Positions 8,837-17,769 of a stretch of DNA of 64,000 bases are shown piece after piece. A model generated the notes under the pieces. It worked only from the letters and a program-made list of their open reading frames with translations. It was not told where the DNA came from and ran no database searches. The stretch's first letter is position 1. Each line of letters opens with the position of its first letter. The position numbers and the translations under genes are program-made. The stretch comes from Paenibacillus agri (lineage in GTDB: Bacteria; Bacillota; Bacilli; Paenibacillales; Paenibacillaceae), in contig NZ_JABWCS010000218.1 in NCBI RefSeq assembly GCF_013359945.1, positions 124,001-188,000 on the forward strand, read 5' to 3'.

Positions 8837-10852
8837 TTAATGATAGAAGTTCACCTCTTTGTACAGCTCATAGAAAAAGTCGTAGAGATTATACGACAAT
8901 CCGAGAATGATAAAGCCAAACACCCAGATGGTAACGATGGCAAAGACAGATATCGCCGAGTTTTTGAACGTCTCCAAAAAGTCGAAATTATGAATGACCT
9001 GGGTCATAACAAAGAACATGGCCAGCATCCATAGTGTCGCTAAGGTATTGAGCGCATGCACCAATACCGCCTCATCAAGAGAGGCCACATTGGACAGAAT
9101 CAGGACTGGAATGGAAATGAACAAATACGGTGACAAGGCATACACACTGCCTTGAACAACCTCTCTGAATTTGCCCTCACCATCCTTGATGCTGCAAACC
9201 AGATAATTCGCGATAATCCAGGTCACCCATGGAACGATGAAGAAGGCCAAATCTCTAAGCGCATTCACATTCCTAAGTTCAACAGGATTGAACAGGAAAC
9301 CGGTCCAGTATATCCTGGCAATCTTCACGGCAATGACAGACAAGAGCAATGCTATCGTAATCCATGGCGCAATTCTGGCCTCCTTAATCCGATAGAACCC
9401 CTCATAAGGATGAATCATCACATACCCAAAGTTCCTTATGTCCTGCAGCGGCTGTTTCCAGGAGGAAGGCGTAGGATACTTGCGGCGAAGGGCTCTCAAT
9501 CCCCGAACGCCAAAGTGCAGTACCAAGAATCCGCTGATGATTCCAAGGACCAGCATCACAAAATGTTCTTGCAGCCACTCCAGGCGGATTTGCCAGAATG
9601 CTTTGGAATAACCGTCCGTGTCAAAGGCTACCTTCATGAATTTCAGCGCATCAGCATGATCATTTTCATGCAGGTACACCTTTCCAAGTCCTTGGAAGCT
9701 GCCATTATACATATCATTGCGAGCGTATACCGACTCCCAATAAGGCTTGCTGTCTTCGTATTTTCCGCCCGCGTACAAGGCCAGCGCCTGCAGTACATCC
9801 TTGCCAAATTCGGTGCGGACATACTTATGAACCATATTCGTGCCACTGTCCGAGATCCAGACGGCGTTCTTCGAATCTACAGCAATCCCGGTGGGATATC
9901 CGATGACGCCGTATTGCTGCGTCTCCTTATCGATAAACCCGAATGCAAAGAGCACGTCTCCGGTATGGTCGTACAGGTTAATGCGCATCGAATCCAAATC
10001 GACGTTATACAGAAAACCCTCCTGCCCAATCGCAACATCGACGATTCCATGGCCATTGTACATCACTTTGTTCTTGAAACCGTCCACGCCACCTGCGTTC
10101 AGCTTGCGGATGGCTCCTTTGCCTTCTCCGCCGGCTGTAGCCGTATAAATGAAGCCATCAGCATCCATCGCTACGTTCGTTATCGGCTTAGGAAGTGCAG
10201 GCTTCTCTTGGGCAAGCTGCTCTTTGTTCAGAACAAGCTGCTTCAGCCGGTTAATCATGGATTGATCGGCCTTGTTGGCACCGAAGTGCCCCATGAACTC
10301 TCCATCCGGACTTAATCTGACCAGCCCCTGATAGGAGGAATTAAGCTGGATATACATCACTCCGCGCCGGTCGACCACCAGCTTGACAGGCACGAAATGA
10401 TCCGATCCAAGTAGTGGCGTGTCCGGCTTCTTATATTCCCGCTGGTAAGTGCCATCGGAAGTAAACACAGCAATCCGCTGATTGCCGGAGTCGGCGACAT
10501 ATACGTCACCATCGGCTGTCACGAAGACGCCTTCAGGCGCTGCCAGCTTCCCGGTTCCTTCGCTAGCGCCAATCGTTCTTTGTACCTTTCCGTCATTATT
10601 CAGCACGATGACCTGTTCCAGTTCCTTATCCACCACGTATACCTCATCATTGGGAGCAACCGTAATATCTACCGGGTCTCCCAGCTCAACCGTAAGCGTT
10701 TCCGCAGGACTATAGATCGGCTGAATCCGGAACCAGGTCGACTGGTTGCTATCATAATAGGCTGTAATATACGGGAGTCGTGCCGAAGCAGTGGACGGAA
10801 GCAATGAAATGAATACCAAAACTAACAGGGGTATGGATAGCCATTTTTTCAT
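8837..10852 (-). CDS. NHL-repeat ectodomain fused to Yip1-type membrane domain
   Basis: About 671 residues from the ATG at 10852 (MKKWLSIPLLVLVFISLLPS). I chose this start because AAAGGAAG lies 8 nt before it; an ATG at 10882 has no such site. The signal peptide ends near residue 24 at STASA. Residues about 45-340 contain repeated NHL-like blades (AAPEGVFVTADGDVYVADSG, IAVDSKNAVWISDSG) that should form an extracellular beta propeller. A short TPR-like stretch follows, then a membrane segment near residue 435, and finally a Yip1-like five-helix domain (residues 485-671). The gene sits between two permease pairs. A role as an extracellular sensor or scaffold for the transporter is an inference. 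Confidence 0.8.
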   Translation of the reverse strand: MKKWLSIPLLVLVFISLLPSTASARLPYITAYYDSNQSTWFRIQPIYSPAETLTVELGDPVDITVAPNDEVYVVDKELEQVIVLNNDGKVQRTIGASEGTGKLAAPEGVFVTADGDVYVADSGNQRIAVFTSDGTYQREYKKPDTPLLGSDHFVPVKLVVDRRGVMYIQLNSSYQGLVRLSPDGEFMGHFGANKADQSMINRLKQLVLNKEQLAQEKPALPKPITNVAMDADGFIYTATAGGEGKGAIRKLNAGGVDGFKNKVMYNGHGIVDVAIGQEGFLYNVDLDSMRINLYDHTGDVLFAFGFIDKETQQYGVIGYPTGIAVDSKNAVWISDSGTNMVHKYVRTEFGKDVLQALALYAGGKYEDSKPYWESVYARNDMYNGSFQGLGKVYLHENDHADALKFMKVAFDTDGYSKAFWQIRLEWLQEHFVMLVLGIISGFLVLHFGVRGLRALRRKYPTPSSWKQPLQDIRNFGYVMIHPYEGFYRIKEARIAPWITIALLLSVIAVKIARIYWTGFLFNPVELRNVNALRDLAFFIVPWVTWIIANYLVCSIKDGEGKFREVVQGSVYALSPYLFISIPVLILSNVASLDEAVLVHALNTLATLWMLAMFFVMTQVIHNFDFLETFKNSAISVFAIVTIWVFGFIILGLSYNLYDFFYELYKEVNFYH

Positions 10853-10878
10853 GATTCCGACTTCCTTTGCTGATGACA

Positions 10879-11745
10879 TCATTTAATCCCGGAGTGGACC
10901 ATCGTCTCCAGCACTTTGCGTTGAAAGAGCAGGAAGATGATCAGATTCGGTATAAAAATAAGCAGTCCGGCCGCGGCCGCCATATTCTGTCCCGCTACGT
11001 TATTCTGCAGGCCGCTTAACAAGCTGTTAACATAAAAGGGCAGCGTACGCATCGCTTCCTTCTGCATGAACAAGGTCGATGTCTCCACATCTCCCCACAC
11101 CGTCTGAAAGGTCAGGATCGAAATGGTGGCAACCGCCGGGACAGATAGCGGCAGCACGATTCGCGTAAAGATTCCCAAGTGACTTGCCCCGTCGATTCTG
11201 GCGGCTTCCATCAAATCGTTCGGGATCTGAGAAATAAACCCGACTAGCATAAATACGGCAACTGGTGAGGCCAACGAAGGCAGGATATGCCCAAAATACG
11301 TATTGTTCAGCCCTAATCCATTGATGATGAGGTAGCGCGGGATCGATACCGTCTCCGGAGCAAACATCAGGGACAGTGTGATCAAAGATAGAATCAGTCC
11401 CTTGAAGTGGAATTTGTACTTTGCCAGTACATAAGCCGCCATCGTGCTGACCACAATGACGCTGAACAGCGTCAGCGACACTACGAGCAAGCTGTTGAAC
11501 AAATAGCGTGTGAATGGCACCGTTGCATTAGATGCGTGAAGCAGTAGCACTTCAAAATTATGAATCGTTGGATGCTGTACTAAAAATCGCGGCGGGAACA
11601 GGAACAGCTCATTTTTCGGCTTGAAGGCATGACTAAATATGAAGATAATGGGCAGTGACATAAAGGCTGCCAATGCCGTGAAAACCGTAACCAGCACGAT
11701 CTGAAAAGGCGAGACTTGGCGGAGCTTGCGCAGTCTTGCGATCAT
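10879..11745 (-). CDS. Carbohydrate ABC transporter permease, MalG type
   Basis: A 288-residue, six-segment permease. The EAA loop reads MEAARIDGASHLGIFTRIVL. It ends 26 nt before the chosen start of the NHL/Yip1 gene and begins 3 nt after the stop of the MalF-type gene at 11749. This is the second MalG-type permease in the operon. The sequence clearly differs from that at 4753-5730, so the locus encodes two separate transport channels rather than a recent duplication. Confidence 0.88.
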   Translation of the reverse strand: MIARLRKLRQVSPFQIVLVTVFTALAAFMSLPIIFIFSHAFKPKNELFLFPPRFLVQHPTIHNFEVLLLHASNATVPFTRYLFNSLLVVSLTLFSVIVVSTMAAYVLAKYKFHFKGLILSLITLSLMFAPETVSIPRYLIINGLGLNNTYFGHILPSLASPVAVFMLVGFISQIPNDLMEAARIDGASHLGIFTRIVLPLSVPAVATISILTFQTVWGDVETSTLFMQKEAMRTLPFYVNSLLSGLQNNVAGQNMAAAAGLLIFIPNLIIFLLFQRKVLETMVHSGIK

Positions 11746-11748
11746 AGT

Positions 11749-12729
11749 CTACTGCTCCCCTTTCGAGTTAAACAGACGATAAGCAAACCGCATGACAAAA
11801 TAACTGATAAGCAGCAGCATGACCGATACAGCAGACGCATAACCAAGCTCAAATCGGATAAAGGCGTAGTCATCCACATGATTAATAATCAAATGACCCG
11901 AATATTGCGGAGTAATCGCGAGTCCGGTCAATTGAGTGGAGATCGCTCCAGCCTTTAATGTGGACACGATGGTCATGACGGCACTGAATAGCATCTGCGG
12001 CTTCATGGACGGGATCGTAATGTAGAACACTTCCTGAAGACGGCTGGAAATCCCGTCAATCCGTCCGGCTTCATACAGCTCGCGATTCACCGTCTGCAGG
12101 CCAGCCAGCATCGCCAGAAAACCTACGCTGAAGCTCATCCACAGCGATACAAGAATCATGACTTTCAGCAAATATTTCGGGTCCTGAAGCCAGGTAACAG
12201 GCGCATCTGCCCAGCCCATCTGCAGCAGGAAATTATTGAGGTAACCGACCCGGTCTCCGCTGAAAGCAGCAATCCACACAACAGATAACGCCACTCCGCC
12301 AGCCATTGATGGCGCATAGAATACCAGCGTATAGTAATCCCGCACACGTAGTGGAAGCTGATGAATCAGCCAAGCGAACAGGAAGGACAAAATGTAGCCC
12401 CCCGGCCCCACAATCAAAGCGAACAAGAAGGTATTAGGCAGCGCCTTGGTCAAAAACACAATATCCTGTGTAAACAAGGAAATGTAATTATCAAATCCGA
12501 TGAAATGCGGCTTGCCGAATCCGTCATACGAAGTGAATCCGAGCGTGGCCGCCATGATAACCGGGATCACGATAAATATCAGGAAACAGATCAGAAACGG
12601 CGCCAGGAATAGATAGCAGAACGCATCCTTCCGAATTTGCTTCACGAATCTTCTCCACCGGAGTTGTACGGGAGAGGGCGGCTTTACCGCCCCCGGTGAC
12701 GGTATGACTGGAACAACCTCTGTCTTCAC
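11749..12729 (-). CDS. Sugar ABC transporter permease, MalF type
   Basis: A 326-residue permease with a Pro-rich cytoplasmic N-terminus (VIPSPGAVKPPSPVQLRWRR) and six membrane segments. The EAA loop is YEAGRIDGISSRLQEVFYIT, where Ser replaces the usual Ala of DGAS. The ATG overlaps the stop of the 986-residue binding protein gene by 4 nt. It pairs with the permease at 10879-11745. Confidence 0.87.
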   Translation of the reverse strand: MKTEVVPVIPSPGAVKPPSPVQLRWRRFVKQIRKDAFCYLFLAPFLICFLIFIVIPVIMAATLGFTSYDGFGKPHFIGFDNYISLFTQDIVFLTKALPNTFLFALIVGPGGYILSFLFAWLIHQLPLRVRDYYTLVFYAPSMAGGVALSVVWIAAFSGDRVGYLNNFLLQMGWADAPVTWLQDPKYLLKVMILVSLWMSFSVGFLAMLAGLQTVNRELYEAGRIDGISSRLQEVFYITIPSMKPQMLFSAVMTIVSTLKAGAISTQLTGLAITPQYSGHLIINHVDDYAFIRFELGYASAVSVMLLLISYFVMRFAYRLFNSKGEQ

Positions 12730-15686
12730 GGTTTACTATCCTCCCATTCAAAAGGCTTCGTGATCTGCGGAATATGCAAGTCTGTGCCAGAGATCCCGAA
12801 GTTCCGTTGTCTCCGCTCCATCTCGCGCTGTAGTGATAAGCTCGCCTCCTCCAATGACTCGTCGGCCGGAATTCCGTCAAACACCGTCTTGTTCCAAGCG
12901 AAATCCATCTCCCGGCCCAGGAAGTAATATCCAGGAACATTGGGCATGTTCTTGGCCCAGCGTGTTTGCTCCCGAATCGCCTTCAAATCATCAGAAGGCC
13001 AAGAATGTGATTTCATAGCATTCACATTGGCGGTGTTCCAGCGATATTCAATGCCATAATACGATTCCATATCAGCAGCGTATCTGCTCTGTACCTCATC
13101 CGAAGTCCACCATTTCAGAAATGCCCAAGCGGCATCCTTCTTATCGCTCTTCTCCATAATCATCCCTGCGGTTAGCGCTTGAGGAGACCAACGGGCCACC
13201 TCACCGTCCGCCTGAGCAATGCCTGGAAGCGGAGCTACCTTCCAATGCCCTGTTATTTCCGGAGCAGCCACCTGCAGTTGAACATACGTATTGAAGTCCG
13301 AGATGCCAATCGGAATGTCGCCGTCCCGGAAATGCTGGAAGAAAGCCGGGATATCGATCGGCATATTGTATTTGGTGAACATTTCTGTCCACAGCTTGAA
13401 CGCTTTTTGTCCTTCTTCGCTGAACAGAGTGGATTTTTGTCCACTGCTGGAATAAGGATCAGCACCATTTTGCAGGAACAGGGTCGAGAAATCCGCTTTA
13501 GGGAAGTTCATCATCATCCCGTTTTCCTGAAGCGTAGGCAGGATATCAAATACATCCTCCCATGTATCCGGCACTTTCAGCTTCAGACTTTCCAAGATAT
13601 CGGAACGATAGAACAATAACTGGAAGTTCTGTACCTCTGGAAGCCCGTAGGTCCCTCCGTTATAATTCAGCGCCCGTGCAACGCCGGGAATAAACCGCTT
13701 CTGCACGTCCGAAAAGCCCGGATATTTCGACAGATCCTCTACTGCATTCCTCATCGCATAATCGGCCGGCAATGCCTCAGCGACGCCTAACGCCACATCA
13801 GGAACCTCGCCTGCGGCATTTCCTAGAATGAGCATATTGGGGTTAGGCATAAGGTTGATATTCACTTCAATACCGGTATTAGGTGTGAAGTCCTGACTAA
13901 CCAGTTCCCGAAGCTGGTCGACATAGTCCCGGCCGCGTCCCACCCAAATCGTCAGCGACTTGTCATCCTGATTGCCGTCCTGATCATAGTTCAAGTAGAA
14001 GGACCGGGCAAAATCCATGACTGTATAAGGCACACGGGACAGCAGTGTAGGTTCCTTGAGTCCTGTCTTCGTGTCTGGCGTCCGCAGCACAATATAATCT
14101 AGCAGTAATGGCTGCTGGGTCAGTGTCGTTAGCCAGGTGCCAATATTGGCTTGAATCGATGAAAAATCGTTAATCCGACTAGGGATTTCATTCACATCCA
14201 GCAGCATATTGTCCAGAATAGAGATGGAAGATTTCAAGGATTGTGACAAGTCTGAATCGCTCTCATTTACAAAGTTGGTATACTCTCGAATTTGAGACAG
14301 CCGATTAGTAATGGCTTGCAGCTTCTTTACTACGTCAGGATCATATTTTTTCATCTCCCAGGTCCGGGTAGAATCCACGTTGGCATCGGCTGCATTTTTA
14401 CTGTAGTTGCCCGTTATCAACCGGATATGACGATCGAATTCAGCAATCTGCCCCAGTGCATCCCTCAGAGACATCAGAATCGGCTGCATCTTCGAGGAGT
14501 CCACCACCATGCGCATTGTGTGCTTGCCCTGGGTTAGATAGAACTTGTAAGGCTCCCCTTGCTTATCGGCAAGCGAATTAATTTCAAACTCCTTATGATG
14601 GTCGAAAGCATACTGCAGCATTTCCTGGAAGGGAACCTCTCCATCAATCTGAATGGTCCGATAGGCTTTGAAACCGGATCGATAGTTCTGGTAATCCTTG
14701 ATGTCAATGACATACCAGCCGTCAGCAGGAGCTTCAAGCTCCCATTCCACCCACTCACCAGTATTTTTCCAGCGGTTTCCTCCAAGCACGTTATACGTGG
14801 TCCGGCCTTTTGGCTCAGGAGAAACGTATGGCTCAGACCAGTGGTCGGTTTGGATCGATAGACTGGACTTGCGCTGGAACTGCTCGCTCTCTTGAATGCT
14901 GTACCAATCTTCCTGCTTAGCACCCTCAGGCTGTGCGGTAACATATTGTTCGTACGCCGGCAGTGGCTTTCTGGTCTGGAACGACATGCCGCTAATAGCG
15001 ACCGCTCCCCGCTCTCCTATCAGTCGCAGGTTGTGTTCTCCAGCGTCCAGATAGTATAGCAGCGGCCTCGAAGAGGCTGTATAATCGCTTACCGCCTTAT
15101 TGTTCCACCCTGTGAGCTCAACCTGCTGCGGTCTGATCTGCATCCCATTGCTATTCCGGTCGTATGGATATTTGGCATCCTTCCACAGCCGTTCCAGCTC
15201 AATCCGTTCCGATTCGACAAAGGGATAGCTGCCATCAATCATCACACCGCGAACAACGGAGCTATTGTCGCCGGGGAGCGGCTTGTAATCGATATGAAGC
15301 TCATACCAACCGGGTGCCTTGACCTGAAAACTCCAATCCACTGTACCCCGATCATTTTGCCAGGCCAGCGCACGTACCCCGTCTTCAGTGATTTCGCTAA
15401 CGTCAGCATCTGAAGAGGCTTCTTCGTAAGTCAGCGCGTTCAGCTTAATCTGCCGTTCCTCCTCCTTGTAGCCCAGTTCCTCCTCGCTCTTATCATGTAT
15501 CAGCTGAATATAGGGGATAGGCCCGCTCCCATGCTCGAAATCCAGCATTTGCGCCTCAGTCACCCGATCGGAGAGGACGATCTCCTCCTTGGATGTTGCC
15601 CAGAGGATCAGGATAACGACAATGGCCGCAGTCACAGTCATTCGTCCAGCGATTCGGATGGACCGTGGAACATTCTTTAGCCTCAT
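12726..15686 (-). CDS. Giant membrane-anchored solute-binding protein with two N-terminal carbohydrate-binding-like modules
   Basis: A 986-residue protein, about twice the usual size of a solute-binding protein. Residues about 10-30 are a single membrane anchor. Two beta-rich modules follow, at about 85-245 and 290-425. Each has the pattern of a galactose-binding-like fold: DWSFQVKAPGWYELHIDY then AGEHNLRLIGERG in the first, and VEWELEAPADGWYVIDIKDY then QGKHTMRMVVDSS in the second. A helical linker spans about 430-540. From about 560 to the end is a family 1 solute-binding domain (YGLPEVQNFQLLFYRSDIL, GVAEALPADYAMRNAVEDLS). It probably captures a polymer with the front modules and hands products to the permeases at 10879-12729. 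The stop overlaps the next ATG and its own start overlaps the ATPase stop. Confidence 0.83.
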   Translation of the reverse strand: MRLKNVPRSIRIAGRMTVTAAIVVILILWATSKEEIVLSDRVTEAQMLDFEHGSGPIPYIQLIHDKSEEELGYKEEERQIKLNALTYEEASSDADVSEITEDGVRALAWQNDRGTVDWSFQVKAPGWYELHIDYKPLPGDNSSVVRGVMIDGSYPFVESERIELERLWKDAKYPYDRNSNGMQIRPQQVELTGWNNKAVSDYTASSRPLLYYLDAGEHNLRLIGERGAVAISGMSFQTRKPLPAYEQYVTAQPEGAKQEDWYSIQESEQFQRKSSLSIQTDHWSEPYVSPEPKGRTTYNVLGGNRWKNTGEWVEWELEAPADGWYVIDIKDYQNYRSGFKAYRTIQIDGEVPFQEMLQYAFDHHKEFEINSLADKQGEPYKFYLTQGKHTMRMVVDSSKMQPILMSLRDALGQIAEFDRHIRLITGNYSKNAADANVDSTRTWEMKKYDPDVVKKLQAITNRLSQIREYTNFVNESDSDLSQSLKSSISILDNMLLDVNEIPSRINDFSSIQANIGTWLTTLTQQPLLLDYIVLRTPDTKTGLKEPTLLSRVPYTVMDFARSFYLNYDQDGNQDDKSLTIWVGRGRDYVDQLRELVSQDFTPNTGIEVNINLMPNPNMLILGNAAGEVPDVALGVAEALPADYAMRNAVEDLSKYPGFSDVQKRFIPGVARALNYNGGTYGLPEVQNFQLLFYRSDILESLKLKVPDTWEDVFDILPTLQENGMMMNFPKADFSTLFLQNGADPYSSSGQKSTLFSEEGQKAFKLWTEMFTKYNMPIDIPAFFQHFRDGDIPIGISDFNTYVQLQVAAPEITGHWKVAPLPGIAQADGEVARWSPQALTAGMIMEKSDKKDAAWAFLKWWTSDEVQSRYAADMESYYGIEYRWNTANVNAMKSHSWPSDDLKAIREQTRWAKNMPNVPGYYFLGREMDFAWNKTVFDGIPADESLEEASLSLQREMERRQRNFGISGTDLHIPQITKPFEWEDSKP

Positions 15687-16804
15687 GCCTCATCTCTCCC
15701 GATGGCCATTTCCGTCGCTTCATCAAAAAAGTGAAGTTTGTTCATCTGCAGGTTCACCGATACTAACTCTCCCTGCTCGTATAGCACTTCAGGCGCTGTT
15801 CTTACGATCAGCCGAATCTTCCCCAGCTCCACGTACACATAAGAATCCGCTCCCGTCTGTTCTGTCATTTGCACTACGCCAGGTATATAATCATCATCCT
15901 TTTCATAACTCCCCCGCTTAATCAATACATGTTCTGGTCTGATGCCGAGAATAATGTTGTGCGTCAGTCCAGACAAGCGCTGAAAGCGCAGCCCTTGCTC
16001 CCCGGAGAGCGGTACACGCATTCTTTTATTGGAGAAATAGTAGTTCCCGTCACTCACTTCAACCGTCCCGTTCATAAAATTCATCTGTGGGGAACCGATA
16101 AATCCGGCAACGAAGACATTCGCTGGTTCATCATACAATTGTCTGGGCGGAGCAACCTGCTGAATGATGCCATCCTTCATTACAACGATTCGTGACCCCA
16201 TGGTCATCGCCTCAACTTGATCATGCGTAACGTAAACGGTCGTACGCTTCAAATCCTGCTGCAGCTTGATTAATTCCGCCCGTGTCTGTGACCTTAGCTT
16301 CGCATCCAGATTGGAAAGCGGCTCATCCATCAAAAATACTTGCGGTTCCCGCGCGATCGCCCGCCCAAGCGCGACCCGCTGCTTCTGACCGCCCGATAGC
16401 TGGCTGGGCTTGCGCTCCAGCAGATGCGAGATCTCTAATATTCCCGCTACCCGCTTGACCCGCGAGTCGATCTCATGCTTGGCCGTCTTACGTAGCTTAA
16501 GTCCCAATGCGATATTCTCTTGCACGGACAGATTCGGATACAGCGCATAGTTCTGAAACACCATCGCGATATCCCGGTCTTTTGGGGATACATAGTTGAT
16601 GAATTTTCCGTCCAGATAGAGCTCCCCGCTGCTAATCTCCTCAAGTCCAGCCAACATGCGCAGCGTCGTCGACTTCCCGCAGCCAGAGGGCCCAACCAAT
16701 ACAAGGAATTCCCCTTCATCAATCGTTAAATGAAAGTCATTTACAGCAGGGCGGGATTCGCCTTTGTAGCGTTTGAAGACATGATTAAAAGAAATGCTTC
16801 CCAC
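15683..16804 (-). CDS. ABC transporter ATP-binding protein, MsmX/UgpC type
   Basis: A 373-residue ATPase of the carbohydrate uptake (CUT1) class. Walker A is GPSGCGKST at residues 38-46, the signature LSGGQ at 136-140, Walker B VFLMDEP at 156-162 and the H-loop His at 194. A C-terminal TOBE-type regulatory region of about 130 residues follows. The start is GTG at 16804 behind GAGGTGAG. It is the first gene of the operon and the only ATPase seen for the two permease pairs. Shared use of one MsmX-like ATPase by several CUT1 transporters is known in Bacillus and is likely here. Confidence 0.92.
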   Translation of the reverse strand: MGSISFNHVFKRYKGESRPAVNDFHLTIDEGEFLVLVGPSGCGKSTTLRMLAGLEEISSGELYLDGKFINYVSPKDRDIAMVFQNYALYPNLSVQENIALGLKLRKTAKHEIDSRVKRVAGILEISHLLERKPSQLSGGQKQRVALGRAIAREPQVFLMDEPLSNLDAKLRSQTRAELIKLQQDLKRTTVYVTHDQVEAMTMGSRIVVMKDGIIQQVAPPRQLYDEPANVFVAGFIGSPQMNFMNGTVEVSDGNYYFSNKRMRVPLSGEQGLRFQRLSGLTHNIILGIRPEHVLIKRGSYEKDDDYIPGVVQMTEQTGADSYVYVELGKIRLIVRTAPEVLYEQGELVSVNLQMNKLHFFDEATEMAIGRDEA

Positions 16805-16847
16805 CTGTTCTCACCTCACGCTTTACTCATCTGCGGTTCACACTTTT

Positions 16848-16876
16848 ATGATAGCGCATTCATAAAGAAGCAAAAA
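16848..16876 (-). promoter_or_regulatory. Candidate sigma-A promoter of the transporter operon
   Basis: On the minus strand TTTTTG (16876-16871) and TATCAT (16853-16848) are separated by 17 nt. They lie about 45 nt upstream of the GTG start of the ATPase gene. The -35 element is poor, so an activator such as the YesN-type regulator at 1-1430 may be needed. No cre box is visible here. Confidence 0.4.
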
Positions 16877-16929
16877 TGAGGGGGAATTAATTTTTGTTGT
16901 GGTTTATTAATTTCCAGGCAAAATTCAAA

Positions 16930-16962
16930 CAGCGCGCACCCATTGAATCTCGGCACGCGCTG
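16930..16962 (-). terminator. Terminator of the ECF operon, possibly bidirectional
   Basis: CAGCGCG and CGCGCTG form a 7-bp GC-rich stem. On the minus strand it is followed by TTTGAATTTT, and on the plus strand by CATAGTTTTTTC. It lies about 80 nt after the stop of the gene at 17041 and separates that operon from the transporter operon. Confidence 0.6.
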
Positions 16963-17040
16963 CATAGTTTTTTCATCTGTCTACTTAATAGGGGGATGAC
17001 CACCTGGAGGACTTACTGGCTTTTTATGAACACTGTATAA

Positions 17041-17769
17041 TTAAAGCTCGTTGCCATAGTTATCCCGCACGACTACCTGGACACCGGCCGGATGCGCCAC
17101 GGTTACATTCAACCCATTCTGATGCCGGTTGAAGAACGAACCACCCTTAGTCGTCCCAGCCATAATATACACAGTGTCTCCCACATGCTTGGTTAACAGT
17201 AGACTGCTCTCCTGTTCCTTCTGAAGTCGCCCCTGGTCCGACAAATAGGTACCAAACACGTTCAATGCTGATCCACCGGTCTGGTCAACCTTCACCTTGT
17301 GGATCCATTCGGTTTGGACGATGATCTTCGTGACACCCGCGGGAAGCGGGGCGTTGTATGCCGGCAGTTCGTATCGTTCTTCTGACAACGACATCATCTG
17401 TTTGATCTCTTGAGTCAAGCCCAAGGAACTGATCGCAGCAAAAAGGAGGCAGCAGATCGCGAGAAACCCTACGAACAGGACGCTCATCACATCGTAATAC
17501 ACCTTCCCTTTTCCCCGAAACCATAGTGTATAAATCACAATTTCCAAACCCAGCAAGATAAATATTACCGGCCACCAGGCCAGGGTCATCGCAAAGACCT
17601 CTGCGCCATTCCATTGGGAAGCCATGATAAGACCGCCCAGGAACAGCAGGCTTAGTCCCATCGACAAGGTGCCGACACGCCAGCTGCGACCTTTAGCTGC
17701 CTTGGTATGAACGGCTGGGGCTGCCTCGGGAAGGTTCGGTGTAGGGCTTAAATTCATATCCATGCTCAT
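17041..17769 (-). CDS. Membrane protein with LiaI-like helices and an extracytoplasmic C-terminal domain
   Basis: A 242-residue protein that begins ATG AGC ATG behind GGGGG. About 30 polar residues are followed by two or three membrane segments (TLSMGLSLLFLGGLIMAS, WWPVIFILLGLEIVIYTLWF, VMSVLFVGFLAICCLLFAAI). Then comes a soluble part of about 110 residues, mostly strands (VTKIIVQTEWIHKVKVDQTG). The helical part resembles the LiaI/LiaF and DUF5668-type membrane domain found in cell-envelope stress systems. It is the last gene of the ECF sigma operon and overlaps the preceding gene by 4 nt, so it is probably part of that envelope response. Exact function unknown. Confidence 0.7.
   Translation of the reverse strand: MSMDMNLSPTPNLPEAAPAVHTKAAKGRSWRVGTLSMGLSLLFLGGLIMASQWNGAEVFAMTLAWWPVIFILLGLEIVIYTLWFRGKGKVYYDVMSVLFVGFLAICCLLFAAISSLGLTQEIKQMMSLSEERYELPAYNAPLPAGVTKIIVQTEWIHKVKVDQTGGSALNVFGTYLSDQGRLQKEQESSLLLTKHVGDTVYIMAGTTKGGSFFNRHQNGLNVTVAHPAGVQVVVRDNYGNEL

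Noticed and set aside
9152..10315. 387-codon plus-strand frame opposite the NHL/Yip1 gene
   Set aside because: No ribosome-binding site or family resemblance. The minus-strand gene has signal peptide, repeats and operon context.
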